Shown here: piece after piece, positions 34,204-43,574 of the stretch
Layout: each line of letters starts with the position of its first letter
Numbering within the stretch: the first letter of the stretch is position 1
Origin: Eutreptiella sp. 'Long Island Sound 2002'
Taxonomy: Eukaryota > Euglenozoa > Euglenophyceae > Eutreptiales > Eutreptiaceae
Length of the DNA: 64,000 bases
Assembly: GCA_964036045.1 (NCBI GenBank)
Contig: OZ038392.1
Span: 19,048,612-19,112,611 of the forward strand
Reading direction: 5' to 3'
Position numbers and translations under genes: made by a program
The notes under the pieces: generated by a model
What the model saw: only the letters and a program-made list of their open reading frames with translations
Told to the model about the DNA's origin: nothing
Databases searched by the model: none

Positions 34204-34541
34204 CCCAACCTCCGACCAATGACGGTCCGACCGCTCCAAGTCGGTGTGAGACGGCCTAGCACGGCCATGCATATTTGACAAGTAGACACCTTAGGCTTTC
34301 CAATGGTCTAAACGGATTGGAAAAACACCACGGTGGCGCCAAGTTACCCCCCCGGTACTTCTGGCAACCCGGGTTTCAAAAAAAAAAATTGTCATTTTTT
34401 TGACCAACCTCCAACCCATGATGGTCCGACCGCTCTAAGCCGGTGTGAGACGGCCTAGCACGACCATGCATATTTGAAAAGTAGGCACCTTAGGCTTTCC
34501 AATGTTCCAAACGGATTGGAAAAACACCACGGTGGCGCCAA
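34204..34541 (+). repeat. 140-bp direct repeat, two copies
   Basis: Copies at about 34204-34343 and 34400-34541 both run from CCTCC-ACC through GGTCCGACCGCTC, GTGTGAGACGGCCTAGCAC, CATGCATATTTGA and CCTTAGGCTTTCCAATG to ACACCACGGTGGCGCCAAG. They differ at roughly one base in ten. They sit to the left of element A's LTR region. Confidence 0.85.
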
Positions 34542-34544
34542 GAG

Positions 34545-35250
34545 TAAGAAAAAGTCACTGCCATGTCTTTCTTGGAGGGCTTGATCCAGGCCAAGCCCCC
34601 CTTAAAACCCTTTTGTTGATGCTAAGACAAACTTAAGTGTTTTTATCTCTCTTTTGTTGCCTAAAGTACACTTTCTCAAAGTAACTAGGGTTGTGACCCT
34701 AGCCTCCCATGAAGTTCACCCCTACCACTCAACTGAGCGGAGGTACCTTCCTTCATGGAGGATATACCGAAATAAAACAGGCATTTCATGCTTTAGGCCT
34801 TGGGGGGTAAGCCTAGTGGTCTCCCACCCCAAGACCCCTATACTCAATTGTTTCTACCACTTATTGTGGTCCTACTTTGTAACTGTTTCTGAATTCAGTT
34901 GCTTGGCCAAGTCATTTTCTGTGTGGTCCTGACATCTATGCCCCACATTCCTAACCAGCACCATTTCACCCAAAAGAGTGCACATGAAGTGCCTAATGCA
35001 ACCTCTGAGGCAAGAGTCAGACCAATTTTCATATAAAATCTTTTGTATTATCCATTTGTGATTGAATCTATGTGTATAAACCTGCTTTGTCTATCTGCAG
35101 CCCTTCTGTGTTACACTGGATTCCAAAACCAATCATTGATTCGATCCACATCCTGTTCTTGCTCTACTTGCTGCTTTGGTTTGGGTTTTCAACTACAAAA
35201 CCTGCAGGAATACATCAAAATATCTAGGGCATAATTCAAGGACATCTTTC
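34545..35250 (+). mobile_element. Probable 5' LTR and leader of element A
   Basis: The sequence just left of the primer-binding site is partly similar to the LTR region at 42681-43574: AAGAGTGCACAT, CATTTGTGA and CTGCAGCCCTTC occur in the same order. The left edge is not visible because no closely matching partner copy exists in the window. It contains no gene. Confidence 0.45.
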
Positions 35251-35263
35251 TGGTAGCAGAGGC
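35251..35263 (+). other. Primer-binding site of element A
   Basis: TGGTAGCAGAGGC is complementary to a tRNA 3' end of the form GCCUCUGCUACCA, which matches the initiator tRNA-Met type used to prime many LTR elements. It lies 70 bp before the gag ATG. Confidence 0.7.
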
Positions 35264-35332
35264 AGACCCTTGTGACCTTTTGAACCGACCCTGAGAAGAA
35301 GTGCAGCACAAAAGCTCAACAACAAGTTCATC

Positions 35333-37534
35333 ATGTCCACGCCAAGCGTCAGGACCTGGCCTATCAGAACTGTCCAACTGCAAATGGGCAGCATGGCCCA
35401 CCCAATGAGTGAACCACCTTACCGAGCTCCACATCATCTCAGAGGCGCATCTGGGTCCCAAGGAGATCCAGAACGCAGAAGGGCGGAAGAAAATAAAGGC
35501 CTTACCACCGAGGCCTTAGCAGCACACGGTGGAGACAGCTTCAGTCACCTCCACAGACGTGTAGCTGCCTCAGTATCCAGATCCAATTGTCCGGCTTCAT
35601 CCTCAACAGCGATTGAAGGACCTGAGGAGTATGAGGAACTGAGGAAGAAGATGGATGAGTACATCCTACATAAGGAGTACTACAAATCCATTTGTGGGGA
35701 AGATGGAGAGGAGCCATTGGCTGTACATGGATCCAGACCACGTACAGACCTAGGGTCCTACGCTCACTCTGGTCCGCCGTCCGACAGAGCCGAGACTGCA
35801 TCCCTGCCAAGACGACCAAGACCTGAGTATCCATGTTGTCCAACCCCAAGGGCTCCCGAAGTGGGCCCGACTCGAGTCGAAGAACAACATCATCAAAGGC
35901 CAATCTACGGTGCCCTGGATCATACGGCCGAGTTGTTGGCCAAACACCTGTCTGGATCAGAAGATCCAGATGTGACGGCCCTACCGGAGGCCATTAAGGC
36001 TAAACTGGGTATTGCAGAACCCTTACCCAAGCCAGAGTTGCCCTCTCTCTCTCCAGGACTGAGTACCCTGGCCGAAGATCTCAAGAGATCAAGGGTCTCA
36101 AGGCTGTTGCCTAAGGTCACCTGCCCGAGCCCCTTTGACCCCCGTGCTAGGACAGTGCCTATGGCTGATCTACAGGACGTGCCTGTCACAGAGAGTGAGA
36201 GAAGAGGGCTGTCAGCCCTGGCCCCTTATGCCGGCGTGTCGCTTTCAGGCCTAACTCCGGGGGGTGGGAAGACGGGCAGACCAATTGCCCAGGCGAACAT
36301 CCAGCTGGAACTGCCGGAGTTCGACCCCAAAAATCTGCCCGAATGGGCAGAAGAATTTGCAGAGTTCCTTTTGTTGACTGGCCAATCCCATGTGGATGTG
36401 GCCACCAAATGTTCACTGCTAAAACGCTCATGCAAAAAGAAATTTTTGCAAAAACAGGTAAAACAAATTGTGAAAACCTGTTCTACCTGGGCAGAGGTAC
36501 TCCTGAGGTTAGAGAAAACATTCCCAGTCTATGAGACTGACCTCAGCGTACGCACACAGATCGAGGAGCTACCTATGCTCCCGGAGTTTCCATCCGCTGC
36601 GCGAATTTCCGAATATGTGTGCGACTTGGAGTACTTGTTTTCGAGGATGAATGTGGGCTCCTACGGAGCCACTGAGCCCCACCTGTGGCTCATGAGTAAG
36701 ATCCCCCAACGTACGTGGGATGATTGCCGCTCCACCTCTGAGAGGAAGAGCAGGACCCACTCGTACGATGAACTGGTGGATCTCTTGATTGAGCTAGCTC
36801 TTGAGAGAGAGAATGACTCCCACATGGAGAAATTCCTCAAGAAGCATTTGGGACGAGGTGGTACCCCTACCCCCGAACGTGGCGAAGGGAAAGGGCATAA
36901 AAATCCCACTAACACCAACCAGGGAGGTGGTAAAGGGAGGGGCAACCTACGTGCCATGAACGAGGTTAAACCTGATGCAGGTACACCCCCCCTGTTCTAC
37001 TGCCGACCTGTCAATGACAAGGGGGGACCTTGTCATGTCTCTGACTGCGATCTCCGCAGTGGCTGTATGCTCAAGATGAAACGTCAGCAGCATACCAAAG
37101 ATGGGAAAACTGTGACCCATCAGGACCATTTCAGGTGTACCATCACCTGTGGTTACTGTGGCAAACGTCGTCACTACGAGGACGAATGCCACATCAAGAA
37201 ACGCGAGAGTGACAAACTCAAGCGTCAGGAGGCGGAGCGCCAGAAGACTCAGACGCCCGCCAGAAATCCCCCGAACGGGGATAAAGGTGGTAAAGGAGGT
37301 GGCAAGGGGGGTGGCAAAACTGGACCCCCTAACCCCCTGAGGCGCTCATCAGCGCCCGTCGCTACACCCACTCCTGCTGCTACACCCGCTCCGACCGCAG
37401 GTGACCCCAAGAAACGCCCCCAAGGGGATAACGCTACCCCTGAGGGGAATAATTCCAAGAAGAGGCGCTTGGCCTGGATGGCCAAGTCCCTCATGGCTGC
37501 AGGGGTGGATGTGAAGTTCCCTGATGAGGAATAG
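35333..37534 (+). CDS. gag: Element A Gag
   Basis: An ATG opens 733 codons. Residues 1-290 are charged and low in complexity. About residues 325-510 form a helical capsid-like region (LPEWAEEFAEFLLLTGQSHV, WAEVLLRLEKTFPVYETDL, YDELVDLLIELALEREND). A CCHC zinc knuckle of exact CX2CX4HX4C form (CGYCGKRRHYEDEC) lies at about residues 606-619 and should bind the packaged RNA. A Gly/Lys/Pro-rich tail follows. The frame ends at a TAG (37532-37534), and the protease follows in the same frame. Confidence 0.85.
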   Translation: MSTPSVRTWPIRTVQLQMGSMAHPMSEPPYRAPHHLRGASGSQGDPERRRAEENKGLTTEALAAHGGDSFSHLHRRVAASVSRSNCPASSSTAIEGPEEYEELRKKMDEYILHKEYYKSICGEDGEEPLAVHGSRPRTDLGSYAHSGPPSDRAETASLPRRPRPEYPCCPTPRAPEVGPTRVEEQHHQRPIYGALDHTAELLAKHLSGSEDPDVTALPEAIKAKLGIAEPLPKPELPSLSPGLSTLAEDLKRSRVSRLLPKVTCPSPFDPRARTVPMADLQDVPVTESERRGLSALAPYAGVSLSGLTPGGGKTGRPIAQANIQLELPEFDPKNLPEWAEEFAEFLLLTGQSHVDVATKCSLLKRSCKKKFLQKQVKQIVKTCSTWAEVLLRLEKTFPVYETDLSVRTQIEELPMLPEFPSAARISEYVCDLEYLFSRMNVGSYGATEPHLWLMSKIPQRTWDDCRSTSERKSRTHSYDELVDLLIELALERENDSHMEKFLKKHLGRGGTPTPERGEGKGHKNPTNTNQGGGKGRGNLRAMNEVKPDAGTPPLFYCRPVNDKGGPCHVSDCDLRSGCMLKMKRQQHTKDGKTVTHQDHFRCTITCGYCGKRRHYEDECHIKKRESDKLKRQEAERQKTQTPARNPPNGDKGGKGGGKGGGKTGPPNPLRRSSAPVATPTPAATPAPTAGDPKKRPQGDNATPEGNNSKKRRLAWMAKSLMAAGVDVKFPDEE
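37532..37534 (+). other. In-frame TAG between gag and pol of element A
   Basis: GAG GAA TAG GGG GGC is followed without a frame change by GSEEEDLVFWILV and the protease. A single TAG at this point is how gammaretroviruses control Gag-Pol by readthrough. A purine-rich GGGGGC context follows directly. Confidence 0.7.
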
Positions 37535-38725
37535 GGGGGCGGCTCCGAAGAGGAGGACTTGGTTTTCTGGATCCTCGTGAAAATCGGGGATCAGGTTTTT
37601 CGAGCGGTGCTTGATACCGGTGCAACACTTTCCATAGTGGCCTGGCGCCTGGTTAAGACTTTCAAGAAAACTAAGACCGTGGCCATAAGAGTAGGGGATG
37701 GGCGTACCATCCATTCCTTGGGGGGGGTCGATGTGACTATATGTCTGGGCGACGAAACCGTGACCCAACACTGCAGAGTGTTGGACACTGACGCCTTTGA
37801 CATCGTCATTGGCACCGACTTTCTACGAAGAAACCCCCAGGTAAAAATGCTGTCCCTACAGCGTCCCTATTCTTTGCACTGCGACTTTGGCAGTGGGCTA
37901 TTCTCCGTACCTTTGGAGCTGTCAGGACGAAAAGAGTCTGGGCTGCGCTACGCAGCCAAGACGAACTATCGTACTGAAAACTACCAATTGGCCCGTCACG
38001 TTCTTCAAAATGGACTGGCGGCCCTTCAGGTAAACCTGGAGGAGATCCAGGTGGAATTGTTTGCGAGCCAACAACAGCACATCATGCAGTTGTACTGCTC
38101 GAAACAACTGAACAATGCTTTCCGTTTCTTCTGCAGAGCAATGGGCCTAGCGTATGCTAACCCTCCCTTCTCCCTGCTCGCGAAGGTTCTAACCAAAATC
38201 GCTTATGAGGGAGGAAGGGTTGTTATGTGCACCCCTGACTGGGGTTGCTCTGGTGAACATGCTTACTGGCGCCGTATGCTAGATCGAATGACCGTGGGAA
38301 GAGTGCAACTCCCCGACGGCCCCATCTATGTGCCTGAGGACTCAGACACAGCTATGCGGGCCCCTGAGTGGGCCAGTTTCCTGTCCATCGTCGATGGATC
38401 TCTCAATCCTGTACCCCTGTGTGACCTAGACCAGGTGCTACTGAAAGAGGTCATGGCCGAAAATCGTGGCCTGACCCTTTATGATCTCAAAAATCGATCT
38501 CCTGAGCACCTATCTGCCACACTTACAGGGTGTGAGTCTCCCGATGACCATCTGGAACCTGCAGCTGTAAAAGAGGATGCTGACGACCAACTGTCTGAGA
38601 TCGCCAGCACTATTCCCTCTGTTGATCCCAGCTGTGTTGACCTAAAACATAGTGCTTTCCTAGCCCAGCTGTTGCTAGAGGAAGTAGATCTAGAGTCAAC
38701 ACATGCAGCCTTTGCACACAGGTAA
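37535..38725 (+). CDS. pol: Element A protease and methyltransferase-like domain
   Basis: This continues gag's frame after the TAG. The aspartic protease carries LDTGATLSIV (near 37612) and the second conserved part VIGTDFLRRN, so it should cleave the polyprotein as a dimer. From about 38030 a second domain reads IQVELFASQQQHIMQLYCSK, then YANPPFSLLAKVLTKIAY (NPPF at 38159-38170) and VVMCTPDWGC. The order D/E-x-F-A-S, NPPF, P-x-W resembles the Dam-like methyltransferase domain known from DIRS elements, where (N/D)PP(Y/F/W) is catalytic motif IV. It is unusual between protease and RT. The frame ends at a TAA, overlapping the next by 23 nt. Confidence 0.75.
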   Translation, partial: GGGSEEEDLVFWILVKIGDQVFRAVLDTGATLSIVAWRLVKTFKKTKTVAIRVGDGRTIHSLGGVDVTICLGDETVTQHCRVLDTDAFDIVIGTDFLRRNPQVKMLSLQRPYSLHCDFGSGLFSVPLELSGRKESGLRYAAKTNYRTENYQLARHVLQNGLAALQVNLEEIQVELFASQQQHIMQLYCSKQLNNAFRFFCRAMGLAYANPPFSLLAKVLTKIAYEGGRVVMCTPDWGCSGEHAYWRRMLDRMTVGRVQLPDGPIYVPEDSDTAMRAPEWASFLSIVDGSLNPVPLCDLDQVLLKEVMAENRGLTLYDLKNRSPEHLSATLTGCESPDDHLEPAAVKEDADDQLSEIASTIPSVDPSCVDLKHSAFLAQLLLEEVDLESTHAAFAHR

Positions 38726-41700
38726 ACCCGTGGCCCGGAGTGCTGATGCTCTGGCGCGGCCTGCTGCTAATAACATGCCATTGTCTGAGCATGACACTCA
38801 AGAACTCCGGCGGCTGTTGTACCTGAAGGCCGAAGGTATTGAGCGCCAAGAGCGGCTGCAATACCTCAGACAGACCTGGAAATCCTCCATCTGGTCTGAG
38901 GAGGACGATGAGTCCTATACGCTGCCTGATCCTGAGATACCTCTAGTGTATTCTCTACACTATGGGCAGCAATGTCCCCCTGAGTGGGACGATGGTACTG
39001 TGCCTGCCGAAACTGCTGATCGGCAGAAAAAGAAAGAACATGGAAAAAGCAACCTCCATGCTGAGGAGGATTTCCTTCAGAAACTCGAGAGTCTTAACCT
39101 TGACCCCCGCCTGAAGAAACTGCTGATAACCTATGAGGAGGTGTTCGGCGCCTTGCCGCCTCCCCTTTCTTGTAAAAAACTGGTCCAGATGGACCTGAAA
39201 TTGAAACCAGAATTTGAAAAGACGCGAGTGAGGCGTCGTCCCTATCCCGCTCCACAGGAACAGGTCGAAGAAATCGAGCGCCAGATCCAAGAATGCATTG
39301 ATGCTGGCCTCGTTGAAGAGTATAAACACGGGGACTATCCCCATCACTGCAGTCCCTGTTTCCTTGTTGCTAAACCAGGGTCGACTGCCCTACGTCTTGT
39401 TGTAGACTATGGTGAGGTCAACAAGAAAACCCAGAACCACTCAGGGAGTATTCCTAACATGGAAAACACCCTGGAGCGTATTGCCAAATGCAGGTATAAG
39501 ACCAAAATGGACAAACGCTCTGGTTTCTGGCAGGTGGACCTAACCGCCGCAGCTCAGGAGCTGTTGGCCTTTATAACCCCTAAGGGTCGTGTCTTCAAGT
39601 GGAAGGTTATGCCTTTCGGGGTGGCTAATGCCCCAGCGCTCTTCCAGGAGCTTATGAACAAAATTTTGTACATACTGAGGCGCAGGCCTCTAGTACAAGA
39701 GTTGATTTCTCGGGGTGCAGAAATGGAGGCTCACATCGACGACGTGAGTTTGGGTACTAATACCAAAGAGGACCACGTCCTTCTCCTCCGTGAATTTTTC
39801 ATTGTCTGTCAAGAAAACCATCTCCGAATCAAACTCGAAAAATGTGTGTTTATGAAAGAGGAGATGGAGTATTTGGGTTCCGACGTAGGGTATGGCTGGT
39901 GGAAACCAGCCGCGTCTAAGATGCAGCTCCTACAGGACATGCAGATTCGCGATGACCCTAAGAAGGGTCTACACGATGTGAGGAGTTTTGTGGGCGCCTG
40001 TAATTTCTATCGGCGTCACATCCACAATTTTACTTACTCCTCTGCACCCCTCACTGACCTGATCAAGAAAACTACCCCCTGGAGGTGGACCTCCAGAGAG
40101 GAAGAGTGTTTCCAGGACTTGAAGAAGAAGATTGCCTCCTCCAACTGCCTGGGAGTGCCCCGCCCAGAGGGCGAGATAGTCCTGATCACTGATGCCAGTG
40201 ATGTAGGGGGGTGTGGTACGATCTACCAATGGCAGGAGCTTAACCCCGCTGAACTAACCCACTGCCATTATCGTACTACTGGACTGAACCGTGATGGTTC
40301 GTTGAAACATGACTATCCTACCAGTGAGTGGCGACTGGTACCACTAGGACACTGGAACTGGAAATGGAACCAAGCGCGTTCCAACTACAGCACCTATGAC
40401 CAGGAACTCCTGGCTGGTATGTTGGTGCTATCGTCACAATCCCGACTCCTGGGATCTAACTCTATTGTCTGGCTGTGTGACCAGGAGCCTGTGAAGTCTT
40501 TTCAGAAGGGCCCACCACCAGAAAAAGCAAAGCTAAAACGGTGGTGGACTTACCTGAGCCAGTTCAGGCTGACAGTGCATCATATCCCCGGGATTAAGAA
40601 TGAACTGTCTGACTATATATCGCGCAACAACTTCGATGCGCTTATTGGTGAGAGCTCTGAGGTGCTCGCCAAAGAGGCTTTCCAGCGTATGGATGTCCAG
40701 CTTGACCTGTCCATGCGCACTGCTGGAATCCTGGAGGGTTGGAGTCTAACCGACTATCAGTCAGAGTATGAAGAAATTCTCCAAACCCTCAGCACTGGTC
40801 TCGAACCCCGTGTCATTGACGGGCACCAGTGGTATAAAAACAATCAGTACCTCTTCTACGAGGACCGAATTGTTGTGCCTGAGGCACGACTAGATGGGTC
40901 CCTACAGTGGTCCCATCTCAGTTCTGGTCACACTGGCGCTAATCGCTCAGTGGACTTCTTCCGTGAGTGTTTCTACTCTGGTCTAACCCTGACTGAACTG
41001 AGGTCGCGTATGCAGACCATTGTGGATGCTTGTGGCTGTCATGCCAGCAAGCAGAGCGACAGTAGGGATAGGGGCCTGATCTCCAGCTTACCCATACCCT
41101 ATTGTGCCAACTCTCTTCTCTACGTGGATTTCATCCACGGCCTATCACGCTTTGGCGGCTATGATAGTTGCCTCGTGGTGACCTGTGGTCTATCTCGCTT
41201 CACCCGTGTGTTCCCATGCAATAAGAAAATCACAGGTGAGCAGACTGTGAAAATGTTGGTCGAACAATGGTTCGAACCCTATGGAGCACCTAAGCAGGTG
41301 CACTCTGATGAAGATGTACGCATCCGCAGTGACACTGGGTGGTACAAACGAGTGCTAAATGCCCTCAACGTGGAGGTAACCACAGGTGTGCCCTATACCC
41401 ACACGTCTAACCCTCTCTGTGAGGGACAGAACCGTGTGGTGGAGCAAAACTTAAGAATCCTGATGAAACAGGAGCGCACCAAGGACTGGGTACGCCTAGT
41501 GCCCTGGGCAGTGTTGACCATGAACTCACAGCGGAGCTCCTCTACGGGTTTCACCCCCCACGAACTGTTCCATGGAGGACGACCTGCTTGGTTCTTCAAA
41601 ACCCCCTTTCCTGAGGACTTCAAGAGCCCTGTGGGAGATTGGCTGGAACACAAGCAGTCTCTGGCTAACCAGGCTGGTACTAACCTGAGGCACATTCGTG

Positions 41701-42299
41701 ACCGTGAACAGAGCCGACGGAACCGCCTACGGCGACCTGCCAGCTTCAAGGTTGGTGACCTTGTTTTGGTACACCATTCACGCCTACCCTCCTGGCCACG
41801 TAACTGCCTACAGGACCCTTACTTTGGACCCTATGGTATCATCAGGATAGATGGATCCAGGATCCATGTCAGGTGCAGTCCACGTCTAGGTGGTGAACTG
41901 CTGTGTGCACCTAAGCAGTTGAGGCACTATCACTCCCCTGACGACTTGTCTTGGGATGAGTGGCGCCTCAGCGACAGTGAGATTGAACGTATAGACCTAG
42001 AGAACGCTGCCAGTCCAGAGGAGGCAGACGAACTCGAAGAGATGACTGCCGATGAGATGGCAGTCGATGGTTACTACGTGGTTGCAGGTATTGCTCGCCA
42101 CGAGTATAAACAGGGCTGGAAATTCCTTACCCTGTGGGATGGCTATGGGTTGTCTGAGGCGACCTGGGAACCTATGTCAGCCTTCATACAACCAGATGGG
42201 ATTATCAACCCCATCTTCCGCACTTACCTCGTTGAGAACAACGAGGGGCAGCTCCTAACCCGTGCTGAGACTATGTCCCAGCGTAAGAAGCGAAACTAA
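38703..42299 (+). CDS. pol: Element A RT, RNase H, integrase, chromodomain
   Basis: 1,198 codons start at an ATG in the +1 frame relative to the protease frame. RT carries VVDYGEVNKKTQNHSGSIPN, TKMDKRSGFWQVDL and the catalytic box as HIDD (39732-39743) instead of the usual YxDD. RNase H has ITDASD, YSTYDQELLA and WLCDQEPVKSF. Integrase has the H-x3-H zinc part (HLSSGH), CGC, a first Asp in YVDFIHGL, a second Asp in the HSDEDVRIRSDTG stretch and Glu in NRVVEQNL. A chromodomain near the end (YVVAGIARHEYKQGWKFL, GYGLSEATWEP) would tether integration to modified histones. It ends at a TAA. Confidence 0.9.
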   Translation: MQPLHTGKPVARSADALARPAANNMPLSEHDTQELRRLLYLKAEGIERQERLQYLRQTWKSSIWSEEDDESYTLPDPEIPLVYSLHYGQQCPPEWDDGTVPAETADRQKKKEHGKSNLHAEEDFLQKLESLNLDPRLKKLLITYEEVFGALPPPLSCKKLVQMDLKLKPEFEKTRVRRRPYPAPQEQVEEIERQIQECIDAGLVEEYKHGDYPHHCSPCFLVAKPGSTALRLVVDYGEVNKKTQNHSGSIPNMENTLERIAKCRYKTKMDKRSGFWQVDLTAAAQELLAFITPKGRVFKWKVMPFGVANAPALFQELMNKILYILRRRPLVQELISRGAEMEAHIDDVSLGTNTKEDHVLLLREFFIVCQENHLRIKLEKCVFMKEEMEYLGSDVGYGWWKPAASKMQLLQDMQIRDDPKKGLHDVRSFVGACNFYRRHIHNFTYSSAPLTDLIKKTTPWRWTSREEECFQDLKKKIASSNCLGVPRPEGEIVLITDASDVGGCGTIYQWQELNPAELTHCHYRTTGLNRDGSLKHDYPTSEWRLVPLGHWNWKWNQARSNYSTYDQELLAGMLVLSSQSRLLGSNSIVWLCDQEPVKSFQKGPPPEKAKLKRWWTYLSQFRLTVHHIPGIKNELSDYISRNNFDALIGESSEVLAKEAFQRMDVQLDLSMRTAGILEGWSLTDYQSEYEEILQTLSTGLEPRVIDGHQWYKNNQYLFYEDRIVVPEARLDGSLQWSHLSSGHTGANRSVDFFRECFYSGLTLTELRSRMQTIVDACGCHASKQSDSRDRGLISSLPIPYCANSLLYVDFIHGLSRFGGYDSCLVVTCGLSRFTRVFPCNKKITGEQTVKMLVEQWFEPYGAPKQVHSDEDVRIRSDTGWYKRVLNALNVEVTTGVPYTHTSNPLCEGQNRVVEQNLRILMKQERTKDWVRLVPWAVLTMNSQRSSSTGFTPHELFHGGRPAWFFKTPFPEDFKSPVGDWLEHKQSLANQAGTNLRHIRDREQSRRNRLRRPASFKVGDLVLVHHSRLPSWPRNCLQDPYFGPYGIIRIDGSRIHVRCSPRLGGELLCAPKQLRHYHSPDDLSWDEWRLSDSEIERIDLENAASPEEADELEEMTADEMAVDGYYVVAGIARHEYKQGWKFLTLWDGYGLSEATWEPMSAFIQPDGIINPIFRTYLVENNEGQLLTRAETMSQRKKRN

Positions 42300-42671
42300 T
42301 CTCCCTGTGTCAGTCTACTGACAGGTGCAGTGAGCAATCTTCTGCAGACGTGCCTGTGTATGGGTGTAAGAGCAGTTGTCACAGTTGCTCCGCATTGCAT
42401 CGCAGGACAGGACCGTTAGCCCCCCGTGACAACCACTCCCTGGCCGAAGGCCATTGGTTTTTTTTTCACAGACTACTGCTTAATGAGCACTGCACGGACC
42501 CTGTCTGTGCCCTGCAGACCCATGCCTATGGTTTCCAGCGTGAGCCAGGTGGCCCCTTATCATGATTGCAACCACCCAGCGAGTGTGTGCCTTGTTGACC
42601 ATGTGTTGCATGGGTACTGCCCTAATGTAATGACCTTGGAGAGCCAACGAAGAATGGTGGCTTACTACACC
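42300..42671 (+). other. 3' untranslated part of element A
   Basis: No supported gene between the pol stop codon and the polypurine tract. Short frames only. Confidence 0.6.
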
Positions 42672-42680
42672 AGGGGGGAA
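42672..42680 (+). other. Polypurine tract of element A
   Basis: AGGGGGGAA directly before a TG (42681), the usual arrangement of plus-strand primer and LTR start. Confidence 0.65.
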
Positions 42681-43574
42681 TGACAAGCAAGGTGTTATGA
42701 GGCAAGGTGTGTCTTCCCTCCTTGGGGACAAGTGAGCCCACAGTTAGGACCCCTGACTGGTCCAGACCCATGGGGTCCTACCCTTCCTAGTAAGAAAAAG
42801 TGCTTTTCCATTGCTTTGAGGCATACTCTAGTTGTATTAGAGATGCACTGAGCATCCATGCATTTTTATCTTAGTATTGGTCCCACCAAAAGTGGTGATA
42901 ACACATTTTGACCTATGGAACCAAACACCCAATCAGGATATGGAGTGGACCCCTTAATCCCCTTTCAATGTGAAGTAAAACATCTTATCCTGAGTTGACT
43001 GAGCACTGACATATCCAAAGTAGAGCCTATGAATTTAGCTATGTTTTTCCATGAATTCTTAGCTATCCTAGTGGTATGCACCCTAGAGGGCTGGGCACCT
43101 CTTTTTGAGAGGTCCTGGGTTCAATTCCCGGTCAGCCTAGCTAAGTAGGAAGATCCCATGTGACATGGCAGTGACCTCATCGCCACATGCCCTGCCACCT
43201 CAGCACATATGGGACCCAAAACAAAGAGTGCACATCTCCTGAGATGGCACTATGGAGAGAGAGTGACCATGGGGCAGTTTTCTAACTCTTTTCCCAAAAC
43301 ATTTCAGCTATCTTTGTGAATATGCATTCATTTGTGACCTGAGTTGCAGTATCTGTGAATATCTAATCATCTTTCACTGTTTACACTGCAGCCCTTCATG
43401 CTTTGATCCTGATCTTCTCCTCTTTGCACACTTCTGGCTTGGGTTATCCTGGATTGACTCTATTTCTGCAAAACAAAGGTTTTCATCTTCCAAAACAAGC
43501 AGCAGGAAACCCTACACCTACAGCAAGCAGCAGGAGAAGCAAAAACACAGTGCTGAAAACACTATAACTTTTTC
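42681..43574 (+). mobile_element. LTR shared by elements A and B
   Basis: The sequence starts TGACAAGC after element A's polypurine tract and ends before element B's primer-binding site, so it serves as 3' LTR of A and 5' LTR of B. It is only partly similar to the region left of A's primer-binding site. The arrangement therefore looks like a tandem or recombinant of two related elements, not one intact element with matching ends. The exact right edge is unsure (a CA at 43560-43561 is possible). Confidence 0.5.
43061..43146 (+). tRNA. tRNA-like sequence inside the LTR (probably a pseudo-tRNA)
   Basis: A T-arm (CTGGG TTCAATT CCCGG) has a canonical loop, and GGTTCAATTCC fits the internal B-box promoter. 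ACCTC TTTTTGA GAGGT forms a 5-bp, 7-nt anticodon-like hairpin with UUU in the middle. TAGTGGTATGC resembles the A-box. The variable region is only about one base, and the acceptor ends (TAGCTA...TAGCTA) pair poorly. I read it as a decayed or chance tRNA-like piece, not a working tRNA. Confidence 0.25.

Larger units (their letters stand above)
35251..42680 (+). mobile_element. Ty3/gypsy chromodomain retrotransposon, element A
   Basis: Internal region from primer-binding site to polypurine tract, with gag, protease, methyltransferase-like domain, RT, RNase H, integrase and chromodomain in that order. The integrase lies after RNase H, as in Ty3/gypsy. The only interruptions are one in-frame TAG between gag and protease and one overlapping frame change before RT. 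Both are at positions where retroelements commonly use recoding, so this copy may have been competent. Confidence 0.85.
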
